The notes: generated by a model from the letters alone, not told the origin. Shown: positions 7,789 through 16,544, numbered from the stretch's first letter. The stretch is DNA of 64,000 nucleotides from Segatella copri (GCF_015074785.1 NZ_CP042465.1:1-64000); one strand, 5' to 3'. Numbers and translations: made by a program.

Positions 7789-9379
7789 TTCCGCAACACT
7801 ATAATTTAACTTTATTTATAAGTTCCTGAGCAACAAAAAGTTGCCCAGGATTTTGCCATGTCAGAATTTTCACTTATCTTAGTGTTGCAAAAAGAAAACA
7901 AGCAAAACTCTAATATGACATGGCAAAAATACAAATTAAATCTGAGAAACTCACACCTTTTGGAGGAATTTTTTCAATCATGGAGAAATTTGACTCCATG
8001 CTTTCACCCGTTATCGACTCAACACTGGGTCAGAGATGCAGCAGTATCTTCGGATATCAGTTCAGCGAGATAGTCCGTTCGCTGATGAGCGTTTATTTCT
8101 GTGGCGGCTCATGCGTGGAAGATGTAACGTCACAACTGATGCGCCATCTCTCGTATCATCCTACCCTTCGTACATGCAGCTCTGATACCATCCTCAGAGC
8201 CATCAAGGAACTGACACAGGAAAACATCTCCTATACTTCCGACCAAGGCAAGACCTATGATTTCAATACTGCAGACAAACTCAACACATTGCTTATAAAC
8301 GCTTTGGTTTCTACAGGCGAGTTGAAGGAAATTGAGGAATACGATGTTGACTTTGACCATCAGTTCCTTGAAACGGAGAAGTATGATGCAAAACCGACCT
8401 ACAAAAAGTTCCTCGGCTACAGGCCTGGCGTATATGTTATCGGTGACAAGATAGTCTATATCGAGAACAGCGATGGTAACACGAATGTGCGTTTTCATCA
8501 GGCAGACACCCATAAGAGATTCTTCGCTCTTCTGGAATCCCAGAACATCCGTGTAAATCGCTTCAGGGCAGACTGCGGTTCCTGCTCGAAGGAAATCGTC
8601 AGTGAGATAGAGAAGCATTGCAAACATTTCTACATCCGTGCCAACCGATGCAGTTCGCTCTACAATGACATCTTTGCTCTGAGAGGATGGAAGACGGAGG
8701 AGATTAACGGCATCCAGTTCGAACTCAATTCCATTCTCGTTGAGAAATGGGAAGGCAAGTGCTATCGTCTTGTCATCCAGAGACAAAGACGCAACAGTGG
8801 CGACCTTGACCTGTGGGAAGGCGAATACACTTACCGTTGTATTCTGACCAACGATTACAAGTCATCGACAAGGGACATTGTTGAATTCTACAATCTGCGT
8901 GGCGGCAAGGAACGTATCTTTGACGACATGAACAACGGATTCGGTTGGAGCAGGCTCCCCAAGTCATTCATGGCGGAGAATACTGTCTTTCTTCTGCTTA
9001 CTGCATTGATACACAATTTCTACAAGACCATCATGAGCAGGCTTGACACCAAGGCTTTTGGGCTCAAGAAAACGAGTCGCATAAAGGCTTTTGTCTTCAG
9101 ATTCATCTCCGTACCTGCCAAGTGGATCATGACTGCAAGGCAATACGTGCTGAATATCTACACAGAGAACCGAGCTTATGCAAAACCCTTCAAAACAGAA
9201 TTCGGATAAGAATCCTTTCTTTCCGGTTTGAATCTGCGTATTACCTCAAGTCGCATCGTGGGGTAAGGGGATGGTGGCTACATATTGATGTTGTGCTGTT
9301 GCTTTTTACTGAAAGCTGCTACTAACGACTCATAAATCTACCCTTAATCGTGTATTGGATGATAGTTGCGGATTTTAGG
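7783..9379 (+). mobile_element. IS1380-family insertion sequence (about 1.6 kb)
   Basis: Imperfect terminal inverted repeats CCTTAATTCCGCAAC (7783-7797) and GTTGCGGATTTTAGG (9365-9379) are flanked by the direct repeat ACTAT (7778-7782 and 9380-9384), a 5-bp target duplication. An internal hairpin CCTGAGCAAC/GTTGCCCAGG lies near 7826-7850. It inserted between two adjacent defence-type genes. Confidence 0.85.
7920..9209 (+). CDS. IS1380-family transposase
   Basis: 429 residues. The IS1380-type DDE layout is visible: YDVDFDHQFLETEKYDAKP (first D region), NRFRADCGSCSKEIV (second D) and YNLRGGKERIFDDMNNGFGW carrying the catalytic E. Codon use is more GC-rich than the AT-rich neighbours on both sides, as expected for an incoming element. 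The frame is intact and so are the element ends, so it may be active. Confidence 0.88.
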   Translation: MAKIQIKSEKLTPFGGIFSIMEKFDSMLSPVIDSTLGQRCSSIFGYQFSEIVRSLMSVYFCGGSCVEDVTSQLMRHLSYHPTLRTCSSDTILRAIKELTQENISYTSDQGKTYDFNTADKLNTLLINALVSTGELKEIEEYDVDFDHQFLETEKYDAKPTYKKFLGYRPGVYVIGDKIVYIENSDGNTNVRFHQADTHKRFFALLESQNIRVNRFRADCGSCSKEIVSEIEKHCKHFYIRANRCSSLYNDIFALRGWKTEEINGIQFELNSILVEKWEGKCYRLVIQRQRRNSGDLDLWEGEYTYRCILTNDYKSSTRDIVEFYNLRGGKERIFDDMNNGFGWSRLPKSFMAENTVFLLLTALIHNFYKTIMSRLDTKAFGLKKTSRIKAFVFRFISVPAKWIMTARQYVLNIYTENRAYAKPFKTEFG

Positions 9380-9422
9380 ACTATTATACAAACTCAATAA
9401 AGAAATTAAAATAGATATAGTT

Positions 9423-10403
9423 ATGGCACAAATACCATCTTCTCCAAGCACAAAGAAAATATCAGATCTTATTGGAATGATTAAACGTGGAGATTTGATA
9501 TTACAACCTGACTTTCAGAGAAAGTTAGTTTGGTCGATAAGACACAAGGAGTCTTTTATTGATACTATATTAAAAGGTTTTCCTTTTCCAGAGATTTATA
9601 TAGCTCAGTCGGGAATTGATTTGGAGACTTTTCAAGCACAGCAAGTTGTCGTAGATGGGCAGCAACGCCTGTCAACAATAATAAGCTATATTAATGGTGA
9701 ACTTCCTTGTAAGAAGATCCTACGTTATTCTGCTTTGGATAATCAACAAAAGGCTGCTTTCCTTAATTATGATGTTGTTGTTCGTGATTTGAAAGATGCC
9801 TCTTCTGATACGATTAAAGAGGTCTTTCGAAGAATTAATCTCACTCAGTACAGGCTAAATGACATAGAAATCAATAATGCCATTTATGAGGGTGAGTTTA
9901 TTAGTACCGCAAAAGATATTTTGAATCATTTAGATAACGGTTCTTTCCCTTTATTTAGTGATAATGAACTAAATCGAATGGGTGATTTGAATTATATACT
10001 AATGATTATGGCTACCTTAGAAGAAGGTGGCTATTTCGCTGGTAATACGATGACTGGAGAATATATCGTAAAATATGATGATTCCTATGAAAATGCAGAA
10101 ACGATGAAGGATAAAATCCTTAATTTGTTTCATGTTATAGAGACATTTAATTTGGATACAGATAGCATGTGGTATCGCAAGTCTAACTTTTTTACAATGT
10201 TCGTAGAATTATCAAAAGTTAGTCAAATCCCGGATGATATTGTTGCTAAAATCCATTCTTTTGAGGATGAAGTTTTAGCCAATAAGGGAAACGAAGAAAA
10301 CGATTTTGGTAAGTATTATTCTGTTATGTACACAGGTACTAATAGTAGAAGTGCAAGAATAAAACGTGCAGATATTTTTTACAAATACTGCTTAGCTAAA
10401 TAA
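9423..10403 (+). CDS. DUF262 domain protein (GmrSD/ParB-like nuclease family)
   Basis: 326 residues from ATG 9423. Frames open upstream of this ATG belong to the IS end. The N-terminal block LQPDFQRKLVWS (about 27-38) and VVVDGQQRLSTI (about 75-86) are the hallmark DUF262 motifs; the DGQQR loop is the nucleotide-dependent active site in GmrSD-type restriction proteins and in the BREX component BrxU. The usual C-terminal DUF1524 HNH nuclease is absent, so it may act with a partner. Before the IS1380 insertion it sat eight bases after the nucleotidyltransferase, so the two likely form one conflict operon, possibly with AbiH downstream. Confidence 0.8.
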   Translation: MAQIPSSPSTKKISDLIGMIKRGDLILQPDFQRKLVWSIRHKESFIDTILKGFPFPEIYIAQSGIDLETFQAQQVVVDGQQRLSTIISYINGELPCKKILRYSALDNQQKAAFLNYDVVVRDLKDASSDTIKEVFRRINLTQYRLNDIEINNAIYEGEFISTAKDILNHLDNGSFPLFSDNELNRMGDLNYILMIMATLEEGGYFAGNTMTGEYIVKYDDSYENAETMKDKILNLFHVIETFNLDTDSMWYRKSNFFTMFVELSKVSQIPDDIVAKIHSFEDEVLANKGNEENDFGKYYSVMYTGTNSRSARIKRADIFYKYCLAK

Positions 10404-10532
10404 AGGCAGATTCATGTATAGGTTTTGTAATGACCATTACAAGCGTTTTTTCTAGATGGTAATAATCAATACTCTGTTAATTCTTATGTAATCGATTGAA
10501 AATGAGAGAGTTAATTAACGTAATATAACTAA

Positions 10533-11837
10533 TAAAATTTGGTTAAGTGGCTGATTATCAGTAACTTTATAGTTCTCTAAGCTCAAAGTTATATGACATC
10601 AGAACCACTCAACCAATATACGGAAATATGCAGAGATGCTATCAAAAGTTCATCTGCAAAGTTAAGCAAAACTTTCGAGAGTCTACTCTTGGAAATACTT
10701 TTATTGTACATGACGATACAAAGAAAGATAAATTTCACTCAAATGGAGCGTTACGGCACCCATTGTGAGCAGACCTACAGAACGAACTTCAACCGTGGTC
10801 GTGCTAAATGCATAGACTGGGTGAAGTTCAACCTTGCCCTATGCCGACGTTACTTGAATATGGATGGTCTATTGGCTATAGCCATCGATCCGAGCTACAT
10901 CAGCAAGTCGGGTAAGAAGACTCCGCATATCGGTACTTTCTGGTCCGGTTGTGCAAGTTCCATGAAGCATGGGCTTGAAATCATGGGGCTTGCACTTGTC
11001 GATGTCCATGCCAACAGTTGCATGATGCTGCGCGCCCATCAGACTCCATCTACTGGAGAATTGAAAATGCGTAACATGACTCTCGTGCAACATTACATAG
11101 CGGTCATCAAGCGTTATAAGAAGGATTTGTTGAAGGTCACCGATATTGTTGTCGCTGACGCTTTCTTCTCTATCCGTCCGTTTGTGGACGGAATCAAAGA
11201 GTGCGGTTTCCATCTTGTCAGCCGCTTCAGGGATACTGCGAGCCTATATTATGTGTATACGGGACCTCGTTCCAATAAGCCTGGACGTCCCAAGACACTT
11301 GACGGAAAAATCAACTACAAGAAACTTGACCTCACACGTATGGCAGAGTTGCATATTGAAGGACTTGAAGGCACAGCCTACACACTCATAGCCTATTCAA
11401 AGGCATTGAAGCAGAAAGTGCGCCTTGTCATTTGGGTTATGCCGAACGGAAAACACAAGCTTTTCTTCTCAACAAAGACATCCATGTCGGGTGAGGAAGT
11501 GTTGCGCACATACCGCTCAAGATTCCAAATAGAGTTTTGTTTTCGCGATGCAAAGCAATATACTGGTCTTACGCATTGCCAAGCAAGACACAAGAACCAG
11601 TTGGACTTTTCCTATAATGCATCATTCGCATCACAGAATGTTGCGAAAGTGATGATGAAGGAAAATGAATTGCCGTATTCCATGGCTTCTTTCAAGGAGA
11701 TTATGGCAAGCACATACATCGCTAAATTAATTTTCAACAAGTGTCGGAGAATACCGAACCGAAAGTTAATTAGTCATACTATCAAAGAACTCTTTGGCTG
11801 GCAACGTAAAGCTGCTTAGCCATTATCTCAAATTTTA
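10533..11837 (+). mobile_element. IS4-family insertion sequence (approximate ends)
   Basis: The transposase gene is framed by an imperfect inverted repeat: TAAAATTTGGTTAAGTGGCT at 10533-10552 against AGCCATTATCTCAAATTTTA at 11818-11837. I see no clear target duplication, so the boundaries are approximate. The element separates the DUF262 gene from the AbiH gene. The 10404-10532 spacer holds nothing else I can name. Confidence 0.6.
10593..11819 (+). CDS. IS4-family transposase
   Basis: 408 residues. Catalytic D in LLAIAIDPSYISKSGKKTPH, second D in TDIVVADAFFSIRPFVDG, and the IS4 signature Y-2-R-3-E-6-K in TYRSRFQIEFCFRDAKQYTG. The sequence between the acidic residues matches the DDE fold of IS4 elements with a long beta insert. 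The reading frame is intact. Codon use is richer in GC than the flanking defence genes, as seen for the other IS in the window. Confidence 0.88.
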   Translation: MTSEPLNQYTEICRDAIKSSSAKLSKTFESLLLEILLLYMTIQRKINFTQMERYGTHCEQTYRTNFNRGRAKCIDWVKFNLALCRRYLNMDGLLAIAIDPSYISKSGKKTPHIGTFWSGCASSMKHGLEIMGLALVDVHANSCMMLRAHQTPSTGELKMRNMTLVQHYIAVIKRYKKDLLKVTDIVVADAFFSIRPFVDGIKECGFHLVSRFRDTASLYYVYTGPRSNKPGRPKTLDGKINYKKLDLTRMAELHIEGLEGTAYTLIAYSKALKQKVRLVIWVMPNGKHKLFFSTKTSMSGEEVLRTYRSRFQIEFCFRDAKQYTGLTHCQARHKNQLDFSYNASFASQNVAKVMMKENELPYSMASFKEIMASTYIAKLIFNKCRRIPNRKLISHTIKELFGWQRKAA

Positions 11838-11868
11838 ACGAACTATTGAATAATAAAATCATCAATCA

Positions 11869-12714
11869 ATGGGAGAAGAAACATTATTGATAGTAGGTAA
11901 TGGATTTGACTTATCTATGGGATTTAAAACATCTTATGGCGACTTTATGAAGAGTTCATACTTTCCACATGAGGAGACTTCCAGCCTATGCTCCTATCTT
12001 CATAATCAATATGAAGAGAATATGGGATGGATAGATATCGAAAATGAACTTTCTAAGTATAGTCAACTACTTTCTAGGTTTGAGTTAACGCCAAAAACAG
12101 GTAAAATAGAATTGGGGGCGGAATCTTTTAGGGAAGAATATGAAGAATTAAAGACGTCTCTAAAATTTTATCTTCAAGAAGAAACCAAAAGAGCATTTGG
12201 CCCAAGTCCAGAGAACCCTGCAAAGAGGGTTATTGATCAATTACCAGCTGGTAGTAAGATTATATCTTTTAATTATACGAGTATAATAGAAAGATTAACA
12301 TGGGATAAGTTTAAAGATTCAAAAGGCAATCTTTTGCATATTCATGGTTCTTTAGCTCCTAGTGATGATATCGTATTTGGTGTAGAGGATTCAGCAAAAT
12401 TGTCTAAAGAACATGTTTTCTTATATAAAGCCCATAGCCGACATCTAAAGGTACAAGAATTTTCTGATTGGCTGAATTCTGCAGAGCGTATTATCTTCTA
12501 TGGATACTCTTTAGGAGATACAGACCATCAGTATTTTGAGAAGTTTTTTAGAAAGCTATGTTCTGATGATAGGACATATACCGAATTGGTATTCTACTAT
12601 TATGATCAATCATCTTATGATAACTTGATATGGCAGTTGCAAATGCTAACTAATCATAAGTTGACACAACTGCAGATATTAAATAAAATAGAATTTATAA
12701 ACTGTTCTATGTGA
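11869..12714 (+). CDS. AbiH-family abortive-infection protein
   Basis: 281 residues. It starts TLLIVGNGFDLSMGFKTSYG, the diagnostic N-terminal motif of AbiH (bacteriophage abortive infection AbiH). KIISFNYTSIIERL (about 130-143), LLHIHGSLAPSDDIVFGV (about 155-172) and IIFYGYSLGDTDHQYF (about 207-222) are the other conserved family blocks; the last resembles SIR2/deoxyhypusine-synthase-like nucleotide-binding folds. AbiH families abort phage infection in lactococci. Known relatives are usually single-gene systems. It follows the IS4 element by about 30 bases and belongs to the same island as the DUF262 gene. Confidence 0.88.
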   Translation: MGEETLLIVGNGFDLSMGFKTSYGDFMKSSYFPHEETSSLCSYLHNQYEENMGWIDIENELSKYSQLLSRFELTPKTGKIELGAESFREEYEELKTSLKFYLQEETKRAFGPSPENPAKRVIDQLPAGSKIISFNYTSIIERLTWDKFKDSKGNLLHIHGSLAPSDDIVFGVEDSAKLSKEHVFLYKAHSRHLKVQEFSDWLNSAERIIFYGYSLGDTDHQYFEKFFRKLCSDDRTYTELVFYYYDQSSYDNLIWQLQMLTNHKLTQLQILNKIEFINCSM

Positions 12715-12724
12715 GCAACTAATG

Positions 12725-12920
12725 AGGCGGTCCCATCCCGCAAAATATGGCGAAGACCTTTGATGGTCCGCCAACTTTATAGCGTAGCGGTTCTGAGCAC
12801 CGGAGGGCGGTTACATCCCTAATCCCTATGGTAGGGATTTAGGGCTTGGGTATAGGGTAAGGACCCTCCCGCAGGGGAGGGACAGGTGGGGCATAAACAG
12901 CACCGAGTAGGGCGGTTACA
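12725..12920 (+). repeat. Dispersed repeats A (copy 2) plus B (copy 1)
   Basis: Family A (GGCGGTCCCATCCCGCA ... GGAGGGCGGTT) is directly followed by family B, CCCTAATCCCTATGGTAGGG, which folds as CCCTAATCCCTA-TGG-TAGGGATTTAGGG, then an AAGGACCCTCCC stretch. B recurs at about 17988, 19712 and 22490. The A-B order is the same each time, so they behave as a composite unit. Up to 13433 there are only further repeat fragments, including short TTCGTGTAATTCGTGCAA tandems near 13200-13230. Confidence 0.8.
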
Positions 12921-13057
12921 TCCTTCCTTTCTGAGAAGGGTTTCTGTCCCCTGTGAGGGGAACCGAAAGGGTCGTAAAGCCTATTGTGGCTTGGTTAGGA
13001 TGTGGAGCTCTCCTTGCAGGAGAGACGGAGAGGTAGAAAAATTCCTTCTTTAATGGG

Positions 13058-13117
13058 AAAAAGCGATGCCAGTGAGCGCAATGAAAGCTGCTTTCAAATT
13101 GCCGAGAGCAGCTTATC
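13058..13117 (+). repeat. Repeat family F, copy 1
   Basis: GGGAAAAAGCGATGCCAGTG ... GCAATGAAAGCTGCTTTCAA ... GCCGAGAGCAGCTT. A close copy lies at 14217-14285. It contains the inverted pair GCTGCTTTC / GAGAGCAGC. No coding potential was recognised. Confidence 0.6.
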
Positions 13118-13449
13118 TTATGCAAAACGATAATAAAATAACTTTTTTCAAAAAACTGATAGGTGTAACTACTTGGAATATAGTGGGGACGCTGTATAGG
13201 TGATATACCTTATTCGTGTAATTCGTGCAATTCGTGTTCAGTAAAATCAATGCGTAATTCGCGTGCAGAGAAATATCTATTGCTGCGAAGTTTAGTGAGA
13301 ACCGTTGCTGCAACGAGAGTATCTGTGCAAATCCGTGAATTGAAAATCGGCGACCGAAGGGAGATTTGTCCACCGGACCCACTGACCAGTGGGAAGTAAA
13401 GCCAAATCTGTGGGAGATTAGAGCAAGAATCAAAAACTCCTCCAAAAAT

Positions 13450-13480
13450 TTGGTAGTTTCACAGAAAACCCTTATATTTG
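13450..13480 (+). promoter_or_regulatory. Promoter of the TTGGTRGTTTC type
   Basis: TTG at 13450-13452 within TTTGGTAGTTTCACAGAAAA, a 20-bp spacer, then TATATTTG at 13473-13480. The gene starts 26 bp later. The block from AAAACTCCTCCAAAAATTTG to TTTGCAG is almost identical to those at 18197-18227 and 20845-20875. Confidence 0.8.
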
Positions 13481-13506
13481 CAGCCAATAATTAGAATATA
13501 ACGATT

Positions 13507-13998
13507 ATGGCAACATTGGTACTCGATAATACATTATATCAAGGCTATGCAACGATAGCAGAGCAGAATAACATCAGTGTGACTGATGCTATGGCAGAAG
13601 CTTTGCGATTATTGAAGCAACACTTGAAAAAGAAGCCAAGCCTTTCGTTAAGGCAACGACTTGAGAAGCGAATTCTTGAACTTCGAGATTTGCCAGCGAA
13701 TTGGGATTACGCCGGTTCACCTTCTATATCATCAGAAGCATGTGATTATTCTCGGAAGGTTGTTGCATCCTGTAGCGAATCGTTACTTCAAGGATTAGCA
13801 ATATTCCCAAATACCAATGGCTATATATTAATGCAATGGAAGACCTCCAAAGGAGATGCCTGTTTATCTATTCTTAGTGATAGGATAGTGTATGATGTCA
13901 ATTATGGAGAGATAGAGAAAGAAGGTATCCTCCCTCTTTCAGAACTCCCTAAATTTTTGGAAGTCTTAAAGAAGCAAGCTAATGTTGTTTTAAAATAG
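13507..13998 (+). CDS. Hypothetical protein with RHH-like N-terminus
   Basis: 163 residues. The first ~40 (MATLVLDNTLYQGYATIAEQ, NNISVTDAMAEALRLLKQ) look like a ribbon-helix-helix antitoxin start: a beta strand, then two helices. The C-terminal half begins LRDLPANWDYAGSPSIS and continues with IFPNTNGYILMQWKTSKGDA. This matches a common uncharacterised domain (NWDGYG...P-x-x-G-x-IxLEW) often found as one half of small two-gene modules. No toxin partner follows directly; repeat DNA does. The promoter 26 bp upstream is the shared TA-type module. Confidence 0.6.
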   Translation: MATLVLDNTLYQGYATIAEQNNISVTDAMAEALRLLKQHLKKKPSLSLRQRLEKRILELRDLPANWDYAGSPSISSEACDYSRKVVASCSESLLQGLAIFPNTNGYILMQWKTSKGDACLSILSDRIVYDVNYGEIEKEGILPLSELPKFLEVLKKQANVVLK

Positions 13999-14034
13999 GG
14001 GTAGTACCCAGCACCTTTAGCAAGATAATAGGAA

Positions 14035-14290
14035 GGCGGTCCCATCCCGCACAACCATGGCGAGGGCTTTGATGCCCCGCCAACCTTAGAGCGTAGCGGT
14101 TCCGAGCACCGGAGGGCGGTTACATCCTTCCTTTCTGAGAAGGGAAGGCTTGGTTAGGAGGTGGAGCTCCCTTTGGAAAGGGAGACGGAGGGATTCGAAA
14201 AAATACCTTTTTTAATGGGAAAAAGCGATGCCAGTGAGTGCAATGAAAGCTCGCTTTCAAAAATGCCGAGTGCAGCTCGCTTTATCAACA
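14035..14290 (+). repeat. Dispersed repeats A (copy 3) plus F (copy 2)
   Basis: Family A runs 14035-14123. A GAGAAGGGAAGG/GGAGGTGGAGCTCC tail and a second F copy at 14217-14285 (GGGAAAAAGCGATGCCAGTG, then GCTCGCTTTC) follow. The order A then F parallels 12725-13117. Confidence 0.75.
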
Positions 14291-14358
14291 AGGAAGGACG
14301 GGATGATTTGCATGCAAAGCCATTTTGACAATCATGTGATGTAATCAGAATGAATACA

Positions 14359-14405
14359 ACGAACAAAGGGGAACGACCAAAGACTGGTTGTTCCCCTTTG
14401 TTCGT
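14359..14405 (+). terminator. Long 21-bp hairpin
   Basis: ACGAACAAAGGGGAACGACC (with one more A) faces TGGTTGTTCCCCTTTGTTCG (with a final T) across a 5-base loop; all pairs match except one G-T. There is no long T-run behind it (TTAGAG), so it may be a terminator, a transcript-processing site or a protein-binding palindrome. Confidence 0.6.
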
Positions 14406-14420
14406 TTAGAGGCAATTGTC

Positions 14421-14549
14421 TCAGGTGTATCTGGCATCTCTGATTTTCCCATCAATTATCGGCTTGCGGTATTCCTGCAAGGTGCGGCGACTGAGCTTTA
14501 AGTGCTCGGAGAGTTCCTGATGGACAGACAAAGCCACCGCAAATGACAT
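14421..14549 (-). pseudogene. Helix-turn-helix (excisionase-like) remnant
   Basis: The minus-strand frame from ATG 14549 reads MSFAVALSVHQELSEHLKLS, RRTLQEYRKPIIDGKIRDAR, YT. The SEHLKLSRRTLQEYR core resembles MerR/excisionase-type HTH proteins of Bacteroidales mobile elements, which continue with a beta-wing that is missing here. Only about 42 codons remain. It abuts the 413-bp direct repeat on its right. Confidence 0.35.
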
Positions 14550-14559
14550 ATATAATAAA

Positions 14560-14972
14560 GTAGATGATGCCAACGCCAAAATACTGGCAGCCCTATAAGC
14601 TGCAAAAAAGAATAAAAAGAGGGATTTTGTAAAATGAACCAAAATGAACCATTTTTCCTGAATCTTTACATGAGAGATACAGAAAAACCGAAAACTTTCG
14701 TTCAATCAACGACTTAGGATATTATGTACGAAAAGAATAGTAAAATAATGTTGATTTTCGTAGAATGATATTAATTTTTTAACACGCATAATTTGCTAGT
14801 TTCCAACAATTTTCGTATTTTTGCAAGGAGATTCTGTGTCTCTTATATCGAGATTCAGTTGAACGGCATCAAAAAACGAACTTGATTCGTATGATGAAAG
14901 AGACAAATATACAATCACAGGTTACGTCCACTATTGCAGGGGACGACGGCGAAGCCATGGCAAAAAGTGAAG
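14560..14972 (+). repeat. 413-bp direct repeat, copy 1 (upxY leader)
   Basis: This segment is nearly identical to 19952-20364 and of exactly equal length. It contains the tail of an upstream ORF (VDDANAKILAAL, stop), the promoter (TTG at 14793, TATTTTTG around 14816-14823), the untranslated leader and the first ~27 codons of the UpxY-like gene. The copies are in the same orientation and bracket 4,979 bp of unique sequence. Confidence 0.88.
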
Positions 14973-15049
14973 GATATGTAGCTGAAAATGGTTTCGTAGC
15001 AACAGATCCGACGCACTTTAGAAAGACGTATCATGATAAACTCCTTTAG
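14894..15049 (+). pseudogene. Truncated upxY-like antiterminator gene
   Basis: The first 27 residues (MKETNIQSQVTSTIAGDDGE, AMAKSEG) match the start of the intact gene at 20286. The frame then continues into unrelated GYVAENGFVATDPTHFRKTY, HDKLL and stops at 15047-15049. The NGN domain is absent, so no antiterminator can be made. It is a recombination scar that shows a second UpxY-led locus once began here, or that the leader was duplicated. Confidence 0.75.
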
Positions 15050-15081
15050 CTAGCAATGCCAGCCAAAAGGAGTTATAAGAG

Positions 15082-15606
15082 TTAATCAAGGCGGTGTCGG
15101 GCAGCCCAGCTTCCAGCATCCAGACACGGACACTCCTTTGGAGTAGTCCCAGGCAAGTCCCGATGGCCCACAATCTTCGCTTTCGGAAAGAGAATCTTCA
15201 GATTCCTGAAAAGATCAATGAGTCTCGTTTCCTGCTCAGTTGTCATGGTGTTGCAAGGCTTGCCTTGCTCATCGAGCCCTCCCTCATAGCAGATGCCGAT
15301 AGAGCATCCATTATAAGGTCTGGCATGAGCCCCCACCTCCAGCAGCTTACGGTGCTGCGTCATCGTTCCATCCTTACGGATGTAGAAGTGGTAGCCGATG
15401 TCATAAAACCCACGCGCCTTATGGTCACGGCGCAGCTGTTCCACACTATAGTCCTGATTGCATCGGCTAGCCGAGCAATGCAGTACCAGAAATCTCACAG
15501 AGTCGGCAGACATCATGTTCTTGCCGTTCTCCACTTTGGCGCGGAGCATGCGCTCAGAGCGTACCTTCCCCCCGCCAATGTTCATTGGAAATGTATCTTT
15601 CGCCAT
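15082..15606 (-). CDS. N-acetylmuramoyl-L-alanine amidase (amidase_2, T7 lysozyme type)
   Basis: 174 residues. Zinc ligands and conserved blocks of the PGRP/T7-lysozyme amidase fold are visible: VRFLVLHCSAS (His about 43), FYDIGYHFYIRKDGT (His about 73), EVGAHARPYNGCSIGICYEG, and KIVGHRDLPGT...ECPC (His and Cys). It would cleave the stem peptide from peptidoglycan glycan chains. No signal peptide is evident and the conserved core starts around residue 36. Together with the next two minus-strand genes it forms the amidase / smalltalk / HU-like set typical of Bacteroidales, usually beside capsule or prophage-like loci. Confidence 0.9.
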   Translation of the reverse strand: MAKDTFPMNIGGGKVRSERMLRAKVENGKNMMSADSVRFLVLHCSASRCNQDYSVEQLRRDHKARGFYDIGYHFYIRKDGTMTQHRKLLEVGAHARPYNGCSIGICYEGGLDEQGKPCNTMTTEQETRLIDLFRNLKILFPKAKIVGHRDLPGTTPKECPCLDAGSWAARHRLD

Positions 15607-15645
15607 AGGAATAATTCAACATTTAACATTCAACACTTAACATTG

Positions 15646-15780
15646 CTATAAGGCATTCGCGCACGAGCTTACTCCCAGTGCCGTGAGAGCAGCAATCAGC
15701 GCCTGTACGATGGCATTCACGATTTGAGTCCAGGAAATCTTGTTTGGATTTGATTCAGAGTTAGAACGAAACATTTTCAT
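15646..15780 (-). CDS. 'Smalltalk' small protein (44 aa)
   Basis: The minus strand reads MKMFRSNSESNPNKISWTQI, VNAIVQALIAALTALGVSSC, ANAL. This is the Bacteroidales small-protein family named smalltalk: a short polar start, NKISWTQIVNAI, and a hydrophobic, Ala-rich segment ending with a lipobox-like SSC. It is encoded between the HU-like and amidase genes, as is usual for the family. Its function is unknown. A membrane- or lipid-anchored peptide is plausible from the hydrophobic segment. Confidence 0.8.
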   Translation of the reverse strand: MKMFRSNSESNPNKISWTQIVNAIVQALIAALTALGVSSCANAL

Positions 15781-15868
15781 AATCAATAAAATTTAAATAA
15801 AACAATAAGTTATCAGAGTTTAGCAGTGCCTCCCTTTCAGAGAGGTAAGGCACTGCCAGAGTTGGAGA

Positions 15869-16426
15869 CTATTCCAATCCGTCACCATTGTCGGAACCAG
15901 TTCCGCCAGCCTCGGTGCCAGAACCGCCGCCAGTGGTCTCACCACCAGTAGTCTCACCGCCAGTGTTCTTTCCGTCAGTGGTCTCGCCGCCTGTGGTCTT
16001 ATCCTTCTTCTCTTCACCGTACTTGACGAGTTCGATGGAATCAGGAATCAGGTTGTAGAGACGAGTACCATTCTGCAACTTGGTGAAAGAAGGACGGAAG
16101 GCAGGAACGAGACTCTTGACGAGTTTAGCGTTCGCCTTACTCTCATCTTCTACAGCTTTGCCGGTAATGAAGCGGATGAAGAGCTTACCGAATCCAAGCA
16201 ACTCGATGTCGTAACCCTTCTTCAGGTTCTCCTTCACGTAGTAAGCATAGCGGTCGAGTACCGCCTTTACGTCTGCAGGAGTAGCTGTAGACTCCACTGC
16301 GATTTGGTTAGCAACCTCCTCGGTGGTCAAGGTACCGTAACTGTAAGGTCTAACAGAAAAGAGAGTCTGACCCTTCTTCTCACCCATGTTAATGGTCTTC
16401 TTTGCAACTTTGTAGCTTTTACTCAT
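15869..16426 (-). CDS. HU-like DNA-binding protein with Gly/Thr repeat tail
   Basis: 185 residues. Residues 1-125 match the Bacteroidales HU/IHF-like family (YKVAKKTINMGEKKGQTLFS, TTEEVANQIAVESTATPADV, GYDIELLGFGKLFIRF), a histone-like dimer that bends DNA. The last ~45 residues are a low-complexity tail of repeated TTGGET/GGETTGG units ending DNGDGLE. The repeated GGTGGTCTCACCGCC-type DNA could expand or contract by slippage. A terminator-less spacer of about 90 bp separates it from the smalltalk gene; all three are probably co-transcribed from the promoter at 16514-16544. Confidence 0.85.
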   Translation of the reverse strand: MSKSYKVAKKTINMGEKKGQTLFSVRPYSYGTLTTEEVANQIAVESTATPADVKAVLDRYAYYVKENLKKGYDIELLGFGKLFIRFITGKAVEDESKANAKLVKSLVPAFRPSFTKLQNGTRLYNLIPDSIELVKYGEEKKDKTTGGETTDGKNTGGETTGGETTGGGSGTEAGGTGSDNGDGLE

Positions 16427-16513
16427 AATTAAAACATTTAAAAGATTAATACTAAAGTTCAGTCATCGTCAGTTCAAAGAGATTAGCAATCCCGTTTGTT
16501 CTGATTGACGTTG

Positions 16514-16544
16514 CGAAGATACAACATTTCGGAGGCGAAAACAA
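16514..16544 (-). promoter_or_regulatory. Promoter for the HU / smalltalk / amidase operon
   Basis: On the minus strand: TTG (16544-16542), a 20-bp spacer, TATCTTCG (16521-16514). It lies about 88 bp upstream of the HU-like start codon. The divergent + strand gene begins at 16618. Confidence 0.65.

Noticed and set aside
8130..8786. 218-aa open frame on the minus strand
   Set aside because: It lies entirely opposite the intact IS1380 transposase and has no ribosome-binding site or domain; a shadow of a GC-richer gene.
15094..15651. 185-aa open frame on the plus strand
   Set aside because: Opposite the well-supported amidase gene; low-quality composition and no motif.
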